Shown here: in pieces, positions 34,523 to 44,053 of the stretch | Layout of the letters: every line of letters begins with the position of its first letter | Position numbering within the stretch: the stretch's first letter is position 1 | Source of the DNA: Mycolicibacterium phocaicum | GTDB lineage: Bacteria; Actinomycetota; Actinomycetes; Mycobacteriales; Mycobacteriaceae | Assembly (NCBI RefSeq): GCF_010731115.1 | Contig: NZ_AP022616.1 | Span: 4,340,001 to 4,404,000, forward strand | DNA: 64,000 bases | Direction of reading: 5' to 3' | Made by a program: the position numbers and the translations under genes | Notes under the pieces: model-generated | What the model was told of the DNA's origin: nothing | Databases searched by the model: none | Seen by the model: only the letters and a program-made list of their open reading frames with translations

Positions 34523-36865
34523 CTACTTCCCGTGGGCCGCCAAAGTGTCGACTACCAGGCGAAGTACCTGGACAGCGCCGGCTTTGTCGAGGGGATCGTT
34601 CGCGTTGCCGCACTTGGGCGATTGCACACAGGAGGGGCAACCGTGACGGCACTCACATGCCTCGATCGCCGCGGCCGTGGCGGACCACCAGGTGGGCAGC
34701 TGCCGGAACCCGCGGTCGGCGAACCCGGCACCACCGGGATAGCCGTCGTAAACGAAAATTGTTGGCAGACCGGACAAGTCGCCGGGGGCCGGGCCGGATG
34801 CGGTGGACACCCCGCCGATGTCGCCCCGGTCGCAACTGGCCACCAGTGGCAGTAGACCGATCGCGGCATGCTCGGCGGCGTGCAGTGAACCGGGTACGCG
34901 CAGCTGGTCAATCCCGTTGTCCAGCAATATCTCCGGTGTCACGGTGCACATGACCGCCATGGTGTCCAGTGTGCGGGTCGGCATGTCCAGGTCGACGAAA
35001 TCGAGCACCGTGCCGTCCAAGGCCCGGCGCAGGAAACCCACCACGGTGTTGGACACCGACACCGGGACGAGGCCGATGGCGACGGACCCGAATCGGTGGA
35101 TTTCGCCGGTACCACGCACGCTGATATCGGTGACCTCGCGGGCCGACGTCGTGTAGCCGGGATTCTCGGCGTGCACGAAGGCCACGCCGGCCTCGAAGTC
35201 GAGCGCGTCCACCAGGTACGTCTCGCCCTGGTGCAGATGGACGGCGCCCGGATGCACCGAGGCCGGCGCCTGCCCGGCGCCGGTGCTGCCCAGCATGCGC
35301 CCGGTGCCGGACTCGAGGATGGCGATCTGCCCGCCGGACGAGCCCCGGATGTCCACCGCGGGATGCGGATCCACACCGGGCGCCGGGAAATAGCCGGCGG
35401 GCCGCTTGCGCAGCAGGCCGTCGTCGACGAGGGCTTCGGCCACCGCTTCGGCGTCCCACATCCGCACCTCGGCCGGTGTCAGTGGGAGTTCGGTTGCCGC
35501 GCACAACAACTGCGGTGACAGCACGTAGGGGTTGGCGGGATCGATGACGATCCGCTCGATGGGTTTGTCGAGCAGCGCGGCGGGATGGTGCACCAGGTAG
35601 GTGTCGAGCGGGTCATCCCGGGCGATCAGCACGATGAGCGCGCTCTGCCCGCGGCGTCCGGCCCGCCCGGCCTGCTGCCAGAACGAGGCCACGGTGCCGG
35701 GGAACCCGGCCAGCACCACCGCGTCGAGTCCGGCGATGTCGACACCGAGTTCCAGGGCGTTGGTGGTCGCCAGGCCACGCAATTCGCCTTCTGTCAGAGC
35801 ATGTTCCAGCGCCCGGCGGTCCTCGGCGAGATACCCGGCGCGGTACGACGCCACCAGCTCGGCGAGCTCGGGTGCGACGTTCTCGAGCCGGGCCCGGGCG
35901 CCGAGCGCCGTCAGCTCGGCGCCGATCCGGGAACGGACGAACGTCAGGGTGCGGGCGCCTTCGGCAATCAGGTCGGCCATCACCCGGGAGGCCTCGGTGC
36001 CGGCGGCGCGGCGGACCGGGGCGCCGTTCTCGCCGATCAGATCGGTGAGCAGTGCAGGCTCCCACAACGCCACCGTGCGGCCGCCGTGCGGTGACCCGTC
36101 CTCGGTGACGGCGGTGACGGTCTGGCCGAGCAGCTCGGACGCCGTCTGCGCCGGGGCGGCCGTGGTCGCGCTGGCAAACACCACTGTGGGTGCCGACCCG
36201 TAGCGGTCGCACAGGCGCAGCAGCCGACGCAGTACCATCGCCACGTTCGAGCCGAAAATGCCTCGGTAATAGTGGCATTCGTCGATCACCACGAACTTCA
36301 GCTGCCGCAGGAACACTGCCCACCGCGCATGGTTGCGCAGCAGGGACAGGTGCACCATGTCGGGATTCGAGAAGATCCACCGGGAGCGCTCCCGGGCGAA
36401 TTGCCTTGCCTCGGTGGAGCTGTCGCCGTCATAGGCGGACGGTGCGGTGTTGTTGAGGCCGGGAATCGTGGCGCACAGCGACTGCGCGGCCCGCAGCTGG
36501 TCGTGGCCCAGCGCCTTCGTGGGGGACAGGTACAGGGCGCGGGCGTGCACGTCGGTTTGCAGCGCGTGCAGGATCGGCAGTTGGTAGGCCAGGGATTTAC
36601 CGGAGGCGGTGCCCGTCGCGATCACCACATGCCGCCCGGCGTGCGCCAACTCGGCCGCGGTCACCTGATGCGACCACGGCTGCGCCACACCACGATCCGT
36701 GAAGGCCTGCGTCACGTCGGCGCCAACCCAAGCGGGCCAGGGCATTCGGCGCGCCTGGCGCGGCGCCAGGTCGGTGACGTGCCGCAGCGGCTGCTCGTCG
36801 GCCGGAGTGCCGTCCAGCGCGGCCGCGAGTAGCTCGCGCCCGAAGTTCGACTCTCCCTGCGTCAC
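34523..36865 (-). CDS. DEAD/DEAH-box helicase with C-terminal zinc (DUF1998/MZB) domain (Rv3649-type)
   Basis: A 780-residue superfamily 2 helicase. Walker A IATGTASGKSLAY, DECH box VVIDECHYYRG, motif III FASATT, motif V TNALELGVDIAGLDAVV and motif VI QQAGRAGRRGQSA. The C-terminal MZB/DUF1998 domain has CECRHGCPSCVQSPKCGN with four cysteines. Members such as Bacillus MrfA unwind DNA 3'-5' and act in mitomycin repair; a DNA repair role is likely. GTG at 36865. Divergent from cspA. Confidence 0.92.
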   Translation of the reverse strand: MTQGESNFGRELLAAALDGTPADEQPLRHVTDLAPRQARRMPWPAWVGADVTQAFTDRGVAQPWSHQVTAAELAHAGRHVVIATGTASGKSLAYQLPILHALQTDVHARALYLSPTKALGHDQLRAAQSLCATIPGLNNTAPSAYDGDSSTEARQFARERSRWIFSNPDMVHLSLLRNHARWAVFLRQLKFVVIDECHYYRGIFGSNVAMVLRRLLRLCDRYGSAPTVVFASATTAAPAQTASELLGQTVTAVTEDGSPHGGRTVALWEPALLTDLIGENGAPVRRAAGTEASRVMADLIAEGARTLTFVRSRIGAELTALGARARLENVAPELAELVASYRAGYLAEDRRALEHALTEGELRGLATTNALELGVDIAGLDAVVLAGFPGTVASFWQQAGRAGRRGQSALIVLIARDDPLDTYLVHHPAALLDKPIERIVIDPANPYVLSPQLLCAATELPLTPAEVRMWDAEAVAEALVDDGLLRKRPAGYFPAPGVDPHPAVDIRGSSGGQIAILESGTGRMLGSTGAGQAPASVHPGAVHLHQGETYLVDALDFEAGVAFVHAENPGYTTSAREVTDISVRGTGEIHRFGSVAIGLVPVSVSNTVVGFLRRALDGTVLDFVDLDMPTRTLDTMAVMCTVTPEILLDNGIDQLRVPGSLHAAEHAAIGLLPLVASCDRGDIGGVSTASGPAPGDLSGLPTIFVYDGYPGGAGFADRGFRQLPTWWSATAAAIEACECRHGCPSCVQSPKCGNANDPLDKAGAVQVLRLVVDTLAAHGK

Positions 36866-36965
36866 AAGATGAATTGTTAACCACAGATCGCTGTGTGACT
36901 GTTGCGACCGCGTGGAACATGGTTGACTGATCTTGGTCGCAGCTTCTGTGTTCGTGTGTCAACAC

Positions 36966-36990
36966 CCGGGAACGTCGTCTGCGTTCCCGG
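36966..36990 (+). promoter_or_regulatory. Hairpin in the cspA leader
   Basis: CCGGGAACG (36966-36974) and CGTTCCCGG (36982-36990) pair around a 7-base loop, 57 bases before the cspA ATG. Cold-shock mRNAs often have structured leaders; a regulatory role is inferred. Confidence 0.45.
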
Positions 36991-37046
36991 TACACCGGAA
37001 GACTCGGTGGCCCGCACCCGCAGTAACAGAAGGAAATGAAGGACAA

Positions 37047-37250
37047 ATGCCACAGGGGACTGTGAAGTGGTTCAACCCGGAGAAGGGTTACGGCTTCATT
37101 GAGCAGGAAGGCGGCGGAGGCGACGTCTTCGTCCACTACAAGCAGATTCAATCCAATGGGTTCCGCACCCTTGAGGAGAATCAGAAGGTCGACTTCGAGA
37201 TCGAGCAGAGCCCGAAGGGTCCGCAGGCTCTGAACGTCCGCACCGTCTGA
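37047..37250 (+). CDS. cspA: Cold-shock protein CspA (nucleic-acid chaperone)
   Basis: A 67-residue single cold-shock domain. RNP1 KGYGFIEQ and RNP2 DVFVHY, start [18 protein letters not shown]. It binds single-stranded RNA/DNA and melts structure. AGGAAATGAAGGACAA supplies the ribosome site. The long (~100-180 base) leader with a hairpin and the hairpin terminator after the stop indicate a monocistronic message. Confidence 0.96.
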   Translation: MPQGTVKWFNPEKGYGFIEQEGGGGDVFVHYKQIQSNGFRTLEENQKVDFEIEQSPKGPQALNVRTV

Positions 37251-37268
37251 GGTTCACAGACTCCGTAG

Positions 37269-37305
37269 AACGCCCCCGCATCGTCCGTGGCGAAGTGGGG
37301 GCGTT
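37269..37305 (+). terminator. Hairpin terminator of cspA
   Basis: AACGCCCCC (37269-37277) pairs with GGGGGCGTT (37297-37305), followed by TCG. Ends the monocistronic cspA message before the next gene. Confidence 0.75.
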
Positions 37306-37372
37306 TCGCATCGGTGGGTAGTCGCGCCCGGCCTCCCTGCCTTTTGGTCTGGGCTGGCCTACTGTCGGCAGG

Positions 37373-37951
37373 GTGAGTCAGCTGTCCTTCTTCTCGGCCG
37401 AGTCGGTGCCGCCTGCGGTCGCCGACCTGACCGGGTTGCTCGCCGCACCGGGACAGGTGGTCCGGGTGGGCGGCGATGTGCGGCTGTCAGTCGTGGTCGA
37501 CGCGTTGTGGCGGGCCGAGGCGCTGGCCGAGATGATCGCCGAGGCCGGCCTGAAGCCCGAGATCACCCACACCGACGAGAAGACGCCGCTGGTACGCACC
37601 GAAGCCGACGCGAGGCTAGCGCCGATGGCGCAGGACTGGACCCGCGGCGCGGTCAAGACCGTGCCCGACGGATGGTTGCCGGGCCCCCGCGAGCTGCGCG
37701 CCTGGGCGCTCGCGTCCGGTACCGCGGAACCGAATGGCTACCTGTTGGGTTTGGATCCCCACGCACCGGATACTCATTCGACGTTGGCGTCGGCACTTAT
37801 GCGAGTCGGGATCGCGCCGACCTTGATCGGCACCAGGGGTCATCATCCGGCCCTGCGGATCAGCGGCCGTCGGAGGCTGTTGCGCCTGGTAGAGAACGTG
37901 GGCGAGCCGCCCGGGTTCACGGAGGCGTTTCTCCAATGGCCCCGGATTTAG
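37373..37951 (+). CDS. Conserved hypothetical (Rv3647c-type)
   Basis: A 192-residue soluble protein of unknown function, in the same cspA-x-topA position as Rv3647c. Features: LSVVVDALWRAEALAEMIAEAGL, the acidic/basic middle DWTRGAVKTVPDGWLPGPRELRAWALASG, and ISGRRRLLRLVENVGEPP near the end. GTG at 37373. No catalytic motif recognised. Confidence 0.85.
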   Translation: MSQLSFFSAESVPPAVADLTGLLAAPGQVVRVGGDVRLSVVVDALWRAEALAEMIAEAGLKPEITHTDEKTPLVRTEADARLAPMAQDWTRGAVKTVPDGWLPGPRELRAWALASGTAEPNGYLLGLDPHAPDTHSTLASALMRVGIAPTLIGTRGHHPALRISGRRRLLRLVENVGEPPGFTEAFLQWPRI

Positions 37952-38096
37952 CGGGTGCAGCCCGTATATTTTGGCCGCATCCGGTTTGCGTAGGCTCGCG
38001 CGGAGTGTCAAATTGTGACTTGCCTTGGAACCGGATGACCGTTAGGCATTCATTCGGTGTCCTAGTGCCGACCAAGAAGTGGAGCGTATAGATACG

Positions 38097-40922
38097 GTGG
38101 CTGACCTCGATGGTGCCGGTAGCGGCAGCCGGGTCCGGCGACTCGTCATAGTCGAGTCGCCTACCAAGGCGCGCAAGATCGCCGGTTACCTCGGCTCCAA
38201 CTATGTCGTCGAATCGTCGCGCGGACACATTCGCGACCTCCCACGCAACGCCGCGGACGTGCCGGCCAAATATAAAGGTGAGGCCTGGGCCCGCCTCGGC
38301 GTGAACGTCGACGACAACTTCGAGCCGCTCTATATCGTCAGCCCCGACAAGAAGAGCACCGTCACCGAACTCAAGGACCTGCTCAAGGGTGTCGACGAGC
38401 TCTACCTCGCGACGGACGGTGACCGCGAGGGTGAAGCCATCGCGTGGCACCTCCTCGAGACGCTCAAGCCCAAGGTGCCGGTCCGGCGGATGGTGTTCCA
38501 CGAGATCACCGAGCCCGCGATCCTCGCCGCCGCCCAGAACCCGCGTGACCTGGACATCGCCCTGGTCGATGCGCAGGAGACCCGTCGTATCCTCGACCGG
38601 CTCTACGGCTACGAAGTCAGCCCGGTGCTGTGGAAAAAGGTCGCGCCGAAGCTGTCGGCGGGCCGCGTGCAGTCGGTCGCGACCCGGATCATCGTGCAGC
38701 GCGAGCGCGAACGCATGGCGTTCCGCAGCGCCGGCTACTGGGACGTCACCGCTGAGCTGGACGCCAGCGTCTCCGACGCCGAAGCGTCCCCGCCGAAGTT
38801 CACCGCCAAGCTCAACACCGTCGACGGCCGACGTGTGGCCTCCGGCCGTGATTTCGACTCCCTCGGCGCCGTCAAGAAGCCCGACGAGGTGCTGGTCCTC
38901 GACGAGGCCGCTGCGGGCGCACTGGCCGCCGGGCTGCGCGGCGAGTCGCTGACCGTCAGCTCGGTGGAGCAGAAGCCGTACACGCGCAAGCCTTACGCCC
39001 CGTTCATGACGTCGACGCTGCAGCAGGAAGCCGGCCGCAAGCTGCGGTTCTCCTCCGAGCGCACCATGAGCATCGCGCAGCGGCTGTACGAGAACGGCTA
39101 CATCACCTACATGCGTACCGACTCCACGACGCTGTCGGAGTCGGCGATCAACGCCGCGCGCACGCAGGCCGGGCAGCTGTACGGCCCCGAGTACGTCCAC
39201 CCGACGCCGCGGCAGTACACCCGCAAGGTCAAGAACGCCCAAGAGGCACACGAGGCCATCCGCCCCGCCGGTGACGTGTTCCAGACCCCGGGCCAGCTGC
39301 ACGGCCAGCTCGAGACCGACGAGTACCGGCTCTACGAGCTCATCTGGCAGCGCACCGTCGCCTCCCAGATGGCCGACGCCCGCGGCACGACGCTGTCGCT
39401 CCGTATTTCCGGCCAGGCCAGGACGGGCGAGCAGGTCGTCTTCAGCGCCTCCGGCCGCACCATCACGTTCGCCGGCTTCCTCAAGGCCTACGTGGAGAGC
39501 CTCGACGAGCAGGCCGGCGGCGAGGCCGACGACGCCGAGAGCCGCCTGCCGAACCTCACGCAGGGCCAGCGGGTGGACGCCGCCGAGCTCACCGCCGACG
39601 GGCACACCACCAATCCGCCGGCCCGGTACACCGAGGCCTCGCTGATCAAGGCGCTGGAAGACCTGGGCATCGGTCGCCCGTCGACGTACTCGTCGATCAT
39701 CAAGACCATCCAGGACCGCGGCTATATCTACAAGAAGGGCAGCGCCCTGGTGCCGGCCTGGGTGGCGTTCGCCGTCGTCGGGCTGCTGGAGCAGCACTTC
39801 GGGCGGCTGGTCGACTACGACTTCACCGCCGCCATGGAGGACGAACTCGACGAGATCGCCGCCGGGAACGAGCAGCGCACCAACTGGCTCACCAACTTCT
39901 ACTTCGGTGGCGACCACGGCGTCGAGGGTTCGGTGGCCCGCGAGGGGGGCCTGAAGAAGCTCGTCGGCGTCAACCTCGAGGGCATCGACGCACGAGAAGT
40001 CAACTCCATCAAGCTGTTCGACGACGCCGAAGGCCGCGCCATCAACGTCCGCGTCGGCCGTAACGGGCCGTACCTGGAGCGGATGATCGCCGATGACGAG
40101 AACCCGGGCGAGCTGAAACCGCAGCGCGCCAACCTCAATGACGATCTGACGCCCGACGAGCTGACCCTCGAACTGGCCGAAAAGCTGTTCGCCACACCGC
40201 AAGAGGGCCGCGTGCTGGGTGTCGACCCGGCGACCGGGCACGAGATCGTCGCCAAGGACGGGCGTTACGGTCCGTACGTCACCGAGGTGCTGCCGGCGCC
40301 GCCGGAGGAGCCGGACGCCGGCACCGGCGCGAAGAAGACCAAGAAGCCCGTCGGCCCCAAGCCGCGCACCGGATCTCTGTTGCGCTCAATGGATCTCGAG
40401 ACGGTGACGCTCGACGACGCGCTCAAGCTGCTGTCGTTGCCGCGCGTCGTCGGTGTCGATCCGGAGAACAACGAGGAGATCACCGCGCAGAACGGCCGTT
40501 ACGGCCCATACCTCAAGCGCGGCAGCGACTCTCGCTCGCTGGCCACCGAAGAGCAGATGTTCACCGTCACGCTCGAAGAGGCGTTGAAGATCTATGCCGA
40601 GCCGAAACGCCGTGGGCGCCAAGGGGCGGCCACGCCGCCGCTGCGTGAGCTGGGCACCGATCCGGTGTCGGGCAAGCCGATGGTGATCAAGGACGGCCGG
40701 TTCGGCCCGTACGTCACCGACGGTGAGACCAACGCGAGCCTGCGCAAGGGCGACGACGTCATGTCGATCACCGACGAGCGGGCCTCGGAGTTGTTGTCCG
40801 ACAGGCGCGCTCGTGGCCCGGTGAAGAAGGCCGCCAAGAAGACCGCGGCGAAGAAGACCGCCGCGAAGAAGACTGCCGCCAAGAAGGCGCCGGCGAAGAA
40901 AGCCGCCGCGAAGAAGGCCTAG
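38097..40922 (+). CDS. topA: DNA topoisomerase I (TopA)
   Basis: A 941-residue type IA topoisomerase that relaxes negative supercoils. TOPRIM: VIVESPTKARK (Glu20) and LATDGDREGEA (Asp107, Asp109). The active-site tyrosine is Tyr338 in YITYMRTDST. The C-terminal region lacks zinc fingers and has the actinobacterial repeats (e.g. DGRYGPYVTEV, NGRYGPYLKRG) and a Lys/Ala-rich tail. GTG at 38097 gives the family N-terminus; GTG at 38079 is possible. Its TAG overlaps the convergent cyclase stop in a shared CTAG. Confidence 0.96.
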   Translation: MADLDGAGSGSRVRRLVIVESPTKARKIAGYLGSNYVVESSRGHIRDLPRNAADVPAKYKGEAWARLGVNVDDNFEPLYIVSPDKKSTVTELKDLLKGVDELYLATDGDREGEAIAWHLLETLKPKVPVRRMVFHEITEPAILAAAQNPRDLDIALVDAQETRRILDRLYGYEVSPVLWKKVAPKLSAGRVQSVATRIIVQRERERMAFRSAGYWDVTAELDASVSDAEASPPKFTAKLNTVDGRRVASGRDFDSLGAVKKPDEVLVLDEAAAGALAAGLRGESLTVSSVEQKPYTRKPYAPFMTSTLQQEAGRKLRFSSERTMSIAQRLYENGYITYMRTDSTTLSESAINAARTQAGQLYGPEYVHPTPRQYTRKVKNAQEAHEAIRPAGDVFQTPGQLHGQLETDEYRLYELIWQRTVASQMADARGTTLSLRISGQARTGEQVVFSASGRTITFAGFLKAYVESLDEQAGGEADDAESRLPNLTQGQRVDAAELTADGHTTNPPARYTEASLIKALEDLGIGRPSTYSSIIKTIQDRGYIYKKGSALVPAWVAFAVVGLLEQHFGRLVDYDFTAAMEDELDEIAAGNEQRTNWLTNFYFGGDHGVEGSVAREGGLKKLVGVNLEGIDAREVNSIKLFDDAEGRAINVRVGRNGPYLERMIADDENPGELKPQRANLNDDLTPDELTLELAEKLFATPQEGRVLGVDPATGHEIVAKDGRYGPYVTEVLPAPPEEPDAGTGAKKTKKPVGPKPRTGSLLRSMDLETVTLDDALKLLSLPRVVGVDPENNEEITAQNGRYGPYLKRGSDSRSLATEEQMFTVTLEEALKIYAEPKRRGRQGAATPPLRELGTDPVSGKPMVIKDGRFGPYVTDGETNASLRKGDDVMSITDERASELLSDRRARGPVKKAAKKTAAKKTAAKKTAAKKAPAKKAAAKKA

Positions 40923-42520
40923 GAGGCGGCTTCGGTTTCCGGCTCGGGAGCCGGCCGTGGCGAGGCCAGCGACAGGGGCCGTGCCAGTTGTGTCGGCGCG
41001 GACCGGCCGCGCAGCTCGACGGTCTCGCCGACGTCCCAGCACAGTGCCTCGGCGTCCAGCGCGCCGCTGACCGCGATGGCCGACGCCAGCACGTGGCCCT
41101 CCTCGAGCTTGGCGAGCTCGGTCAGGCGGGCCGCCTCGTTCACGGGGTCGCCGATCACGGTGTACTCGAAGCGGGCCAGCGCGCCGATGTGGCCGGCAAT
41201 GGCGCGGCCGGCGGACACCCCGATGCCGAACTCGGTGGTGCCCAGCACCGTCACCAGTTCGTCGTGCAGATCGCGGGATGCGGCCAGGGCCGCGCCTGAG
41301 GCGTCCGGGTGTTCGATGGGGGCGCCGAAGATGGCCAGCGCCGCGTCACCCTGGAACTTGTTGACGAACCCGCCGTGCCGGTTCACGGTGTCGACGATGA
41401 TCCGGAAGAACTCGTTGAGGATCGACACGACCTCGGCGGCGGGCCGCGTCGACGCCAGCTGCGTCGACCCGATCAGGTCGATGAACAGCACCGCGACATC
41501 GCGTTCCTGGCCGCCCAGCTCGGTGCCGCGCTCCAGGGCGCGGCGGGCGACGTCCTCGCCGACGTAGCGGCCGAACAGGTCGCGCAGCCGCTGCCGTTCG
41601 GACAGGTCGCGCACCATGTCGTTGAAGCCGGCCTGCAGCAGTCCCAGCTCGCTCGCGTCGTAAATCTGCATGTGCGCGTTGTAGTTACCGCGCTGCACCT
41701 CACCCAGGGCCCACCGCAGCTGGCGCAGCGGGTCGGCGATCGACATGGCCACGAGGATGTTGCCGGCCAGGCCGACGGCCAGCGCGGTGATCGCCAGCAG
41801 CAGGATGGGAGTGTTGAGCTGGTCGTTCTGGGCGATGAAGGTCGTGTACTGGCCGGCCAGCCGGGCCACGATGATCGCCAGCAGCGGCACACCCGTCGAG
41901 AGCACCCAGGTCAGTACCTGGCGCTGGATGACGCCGGGGGCCCGGAAGTTCTCGGGCACCCCGTCGCGCAGCGCGGCGACCGCGACGGGCCGCAGCACGC
42001 GTTCGGACTGCAGGTAGCCGATGATCGCGGTGGCGGTGGCGCCGAGCGCGCTGGCCACCGCGACGAACGGCGCCGAGCGGCTCGCCACCGGCCAGCTGGC
42101 GATGATGAAGACCACCGAGCCGAGGAACCAGTTCCCGACGCTGATCAGCGTCCGGTAGTACGGCATCTTGAGGGCCCGGGTGCGGGCCAGTTCGGTGAAC
42201 GCGGGATCGTCGGCGTCGCCGTGCAGGGTGTCGCGCCGTTGCCAGCGGATGACGGGGATCAGCAGCCGCAGACTCAGCCACGCCGCCACGACGAACGAGA
42301 CGAACAGGACGGTCAGGAACACCGCCAGATTCACCGCCGGCAGGTCCTGCAACTGGATGCGATCTTCGGCCGGCAGACCGAACCGCAGGAAGCCCAGAAC
42401 GAACAGCGCGCCGATGATGTCGGCCTGCAGCAAGCTCAGCGTGAACACCGGCCAGGGCGTGCGCGCCACCCATCGGACGAACCCCCGGATTCGCCCGATG
42501 TGCTTTACATCGGTGGCCAC
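40919..42520 (-). CDS. Membrane adenylate/guanylate cyclase with HAMP domain (Rv3645-type)
   Basis: A 533-residue class III cyclase. Six TM helices (~20-265), HAMP domain (MSIADPLRQLRWALGEVQRGNYN), then the catalytic domain with metal-binding FIDLIGSTQLA, the second Asp in FQGDAALAIFG, and substrate/transition-state residues around YTVIGDPVNEAARL. It makes cAMP; Rv3645 in M. tuberculosis is linked to cAMP control of lipid and antimicrobial responses. GTG at 42520 is 6 bases after TACGGT (42532-42527), a leaderless promoter. CCGATGT/ACATCGG just inside the gene could form a hairpin over the first codons. Confidence 0.93.
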   Translation of the reverse strand: MATDVKHIGRIRGFVRWVARTPWPVFTLSLLQADIIGALFVLGFLRFGLPAEDRIQLQDLPAVNLAVFLTVLFVSFVVAAWLSLRLLIPVIRWQRRDTLHGDADDPAFTELARTRALKMPYYRTLISVGNWFLGSVVFIIASWPVASRSAPFVAVASALGATATAIIGYLQSERVLRPVAVAALRDGVPENFRAPGVIQRQVLTWVLSTGVPLLAIIVARLAGQYTTFIAQNDQLNTPILLLAITALAVGLAGNILVAMSIADPLRQLRWALGEVQRGNYNAHMQIYDASELGLLQAGFNDMVRDLSERQRLRDLFGRYVGEDVARRALERGTELGGQERDVAVLFIDLIGSTQLASTRPAAEVVSILNEFFRIIVDTVNRHGGFVNKFQGDAALAIFGAPIEHPDASGAALAASRDLHDELVTVLGTTEFGIGVSAGRAIAGHIGALARFEYTVIGDPVNEAARLTELAKLEEGHVLASAIAVSGALDAEALCWDVGETVELRGRSAPTQLARPLSLASPRPAPEPETEAAS

Positions 42521-42603
42521 TCGCTAACCGTATCGGGCCGGGGCGACGGATATTGCCGCTGCGCGCAGGTTCGTGTCGCACGCGACGGTTACTGTGGGGC
42601 GCG

Positions 42604-43836
42604 ATGAGCGGAGTTTTCTCGCGTTTGGTCGGCCAGGATGCCGTGGAAGCCGAGTTGGTGGCCGCCGCGCGGGCGGCCCGGGGTGATTCGGCTCACAGCG
42701 GGCTCACAACCGGCAGCATGACGCATGCGTGGTTGATCACGGGGCCGCCCGGTTCGGGCCGGTCCATCGCCGCGGTGTGCTTTGCTGCGGCGCTGCAATG
42801 CACTGCGGAGGCCGCTGCGGGCGGTCCGGGCTGCGGGGCCTGCCGTGCCTGCACGACGACCATGGCGGGGACGCACGCCGATGTGCGGCGCGTCATTCCC
42901 GAGGGGCTGTCCATCGGCGTCGACGAGATGCGCGCCATCGTGCAGACGGCGTCCCGGCGGCCCGGCACCGGCCGCTGGCAGATCGTCGTCGTCGAAGACG
43001 CCGACCGGCTCACCGAGGGCGCCGCCAACGCGCTGCTGAAGGTCGTCGAGGAACCGCCGCCGTCGACGGTGTTCCTGCTGTGCGCGCCGTCGGTCGACCC
43101 CGAGGACATCGCGGTGACGCTGCGCTCGCGGTGCCGGCACGTCGCGCTGACGACGCCGCGCGTCGACGCCATCGCGCAGGTCCTGGTCGAGAACGACGGA
43201 CTGTCCGAGGCCGACGCGCGCTGGGCGGCGTCGGTCAGCGGAGGACACGTCGGCCGGGCCCGCCGGCTCGCCACCGACGAGCAGGCGCGGTCGCGCCGGG
43301 AGCGGGCCCTGGGCCTGGCCCGGGACGCGGCGACGCCGACGCGGGCGTATGCCGCCGTCGAGGAGCTCGTCGCCTCGGCCGAGGCCGAAGCAGTGGCGCT
43401 GACGGCCGGCCGCAACGAGACCGAGACCGAGGAGCTCAAGACCGCGCTGGGTGCCGGTGGCACCGGCAAGGGCGCTGCGGGGGCGCTGCGGGGCGCTGCG
43501 GGCGCGCTGAAGGACCTGGAGAAGCGGCAGAAGTCGCGGCAGACCCGGGCCTCGCGGGACGCGCTGGACCGGGCGCTGATCGACCTGGCCACCTATTTCC
43601 GCGATGCCCTGTTGGTGTCGTCGGGTGCCTCGACCGCTGCTGCGGCCAACCATCCGGACATGGCCGACAAGGCCGCCGCGATGGCCGCGCACGTGCCCGC
43701 AGACCAGCTGCTGCGCTGCATCGAGGCGGTGCTGGCCTGCCGCGAGGCGCTGGCCACCAACGTCAAGCCGAAGTTCGCGGTCGACGCCATGGTGGCGACC
43801 ATGGGTCAGGCCCTGCGCGCCGGACAACGGAACTGA
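42604..43836 (+). CDS. holB: DNA polymerase III delta' subunit
   Basis: A 410-residue clamp-loader subunit. AAA+ fold with a modified P-loop (TGPPGSGRSIAAV), the zinc-binding CGACRAC region, VVVEDADRL (Walker B) and LLKVVEEPPPSTVFLL followed by SRC sensor motif RSRCRHV. The C-terminal domain is helical with an inserted Gly/Ala-rich segment. TACTGT lies 8 bases before ATG 42604. It ends just before tRNA-Thr. Confidence 0.94.
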   Translation: MSGVFSRLVGQDAVEAELVAAARAARGDSAHSGLTTGSMTHAWLITGPPGSGRSIAAVCFAAALQCTAEAAAGGPGCGACRACTTTMAGTHADVRRVIPEGLSIGVDEMRAIVQTASRRPGTGRWQIVVVEDADRLTEGAANALLKVVEEPPPSTVFLLCAPSVDPEDIAVTLRSRCRHVALTTPRVDAIAQVLVENDGLSEADARWAASVSGGHVGRARRLATDEQARSRRERALGLARDAATPTRAYAAVEELVASAEAEAVALTAGRNETETEELKTALGAGGTGKGAAGALRGAAGALKDLEKRQKSRQTRASRDALDRALIDLATYFRDALLVSSGASTAAAANHPDMADKAAAMAAHVPADQLLRCIEAVLACREALATNVKPKFAVDAMVATMGQALRAGQRN

Positions 43837-43838
43837 CT

Positions 43839-43867
43839 TTGGACGCTGCGAGTCCGTCCCGTAGACT
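43839..43867 (+). promoter_or_regulatory. tRNA-Thr promoter
   Basis: TTGGAC (43839-43844), 17-base spacer, TAGACT (43862-43867). Near-consensus, as expected for a tRNA gene starting at 43894. Confidence 0.75.
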
Positions 43868-43893
43868 CGTCCCGCCCCGCCTCGGTGGGGTGC

Positions 43894-43969
43894 GCCACCC
43901 TAGCTCAGTCGGTAGAGCAATTCACTCGTAATGAATAGGTCAGGGGTTCGATTCCCCTGGGTGGCTCCA
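43894..43969 (+). tRNA. tRNA-Thr (anticodon CGT), attB/attL of the integrated element
   Basis: Acceptor GCCACCC/GGGTGGC, D-arm GCTC-AGTCGGTA-GAGC, anticodon arm ATTCA-CTCGTAA-TGAAT with CGT, T-arm AGGGG-TTCGATT-CCCCT, discriminator T and encoded CCA (43967-43969). The last 39 bases (43931-43969) recur at 51322-51360, so the element integrated at the 3' end of this tRNA and restored it. Confidence 0.96.
43931..43969 (+). repeat. attL core, 39-bp direct repeat
   Basis: Begins ATGAATAGGT and ends GGTGGCTCCA, identical to 51322-51360; the bases just outside differ on both sides. Overlaps the anticodon-to-3' part of tRNA-Thr. Confidence 0.93.
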
Positions 43970-44030
43970 TCGATGCAGGTCAGAGGCTTATCGCTTCTGG
44001 CCTGCAGTCGTTTCTGGGTCTGATCCCGTA

Positions 44031-44047
44031 CTTTCCCCGTAGAAACC
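44031..44047 (+). repeat. Left candidate integrase arm-type site
   Basis: TTTCCCCGTAGAAAC (44032-44046) recurs as TTTCCCCGTAAAAAC at 51193-51207 near the other end in the same orientation, one mismatch in 15. Arm-type sites of tyrosine integrases flank the core in this way. Confidence 0.5.
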
Positions 44048-44053
44048 GGTTCG

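Noticed and set aside
33539..34855. 438-codon plus-strand frame opposite the Rv3651-type gene
   Set aside because: Crosses two convergent/divergent gene boundaries and lacks any domain-like pattern; the minus-strand gene is conserved.
37917..40241. 774-codon open frame antisense to topA
   Set aside because: The TopA frame has full family motifs; the antisense frame has only biased shadow composition and no ribosome site.
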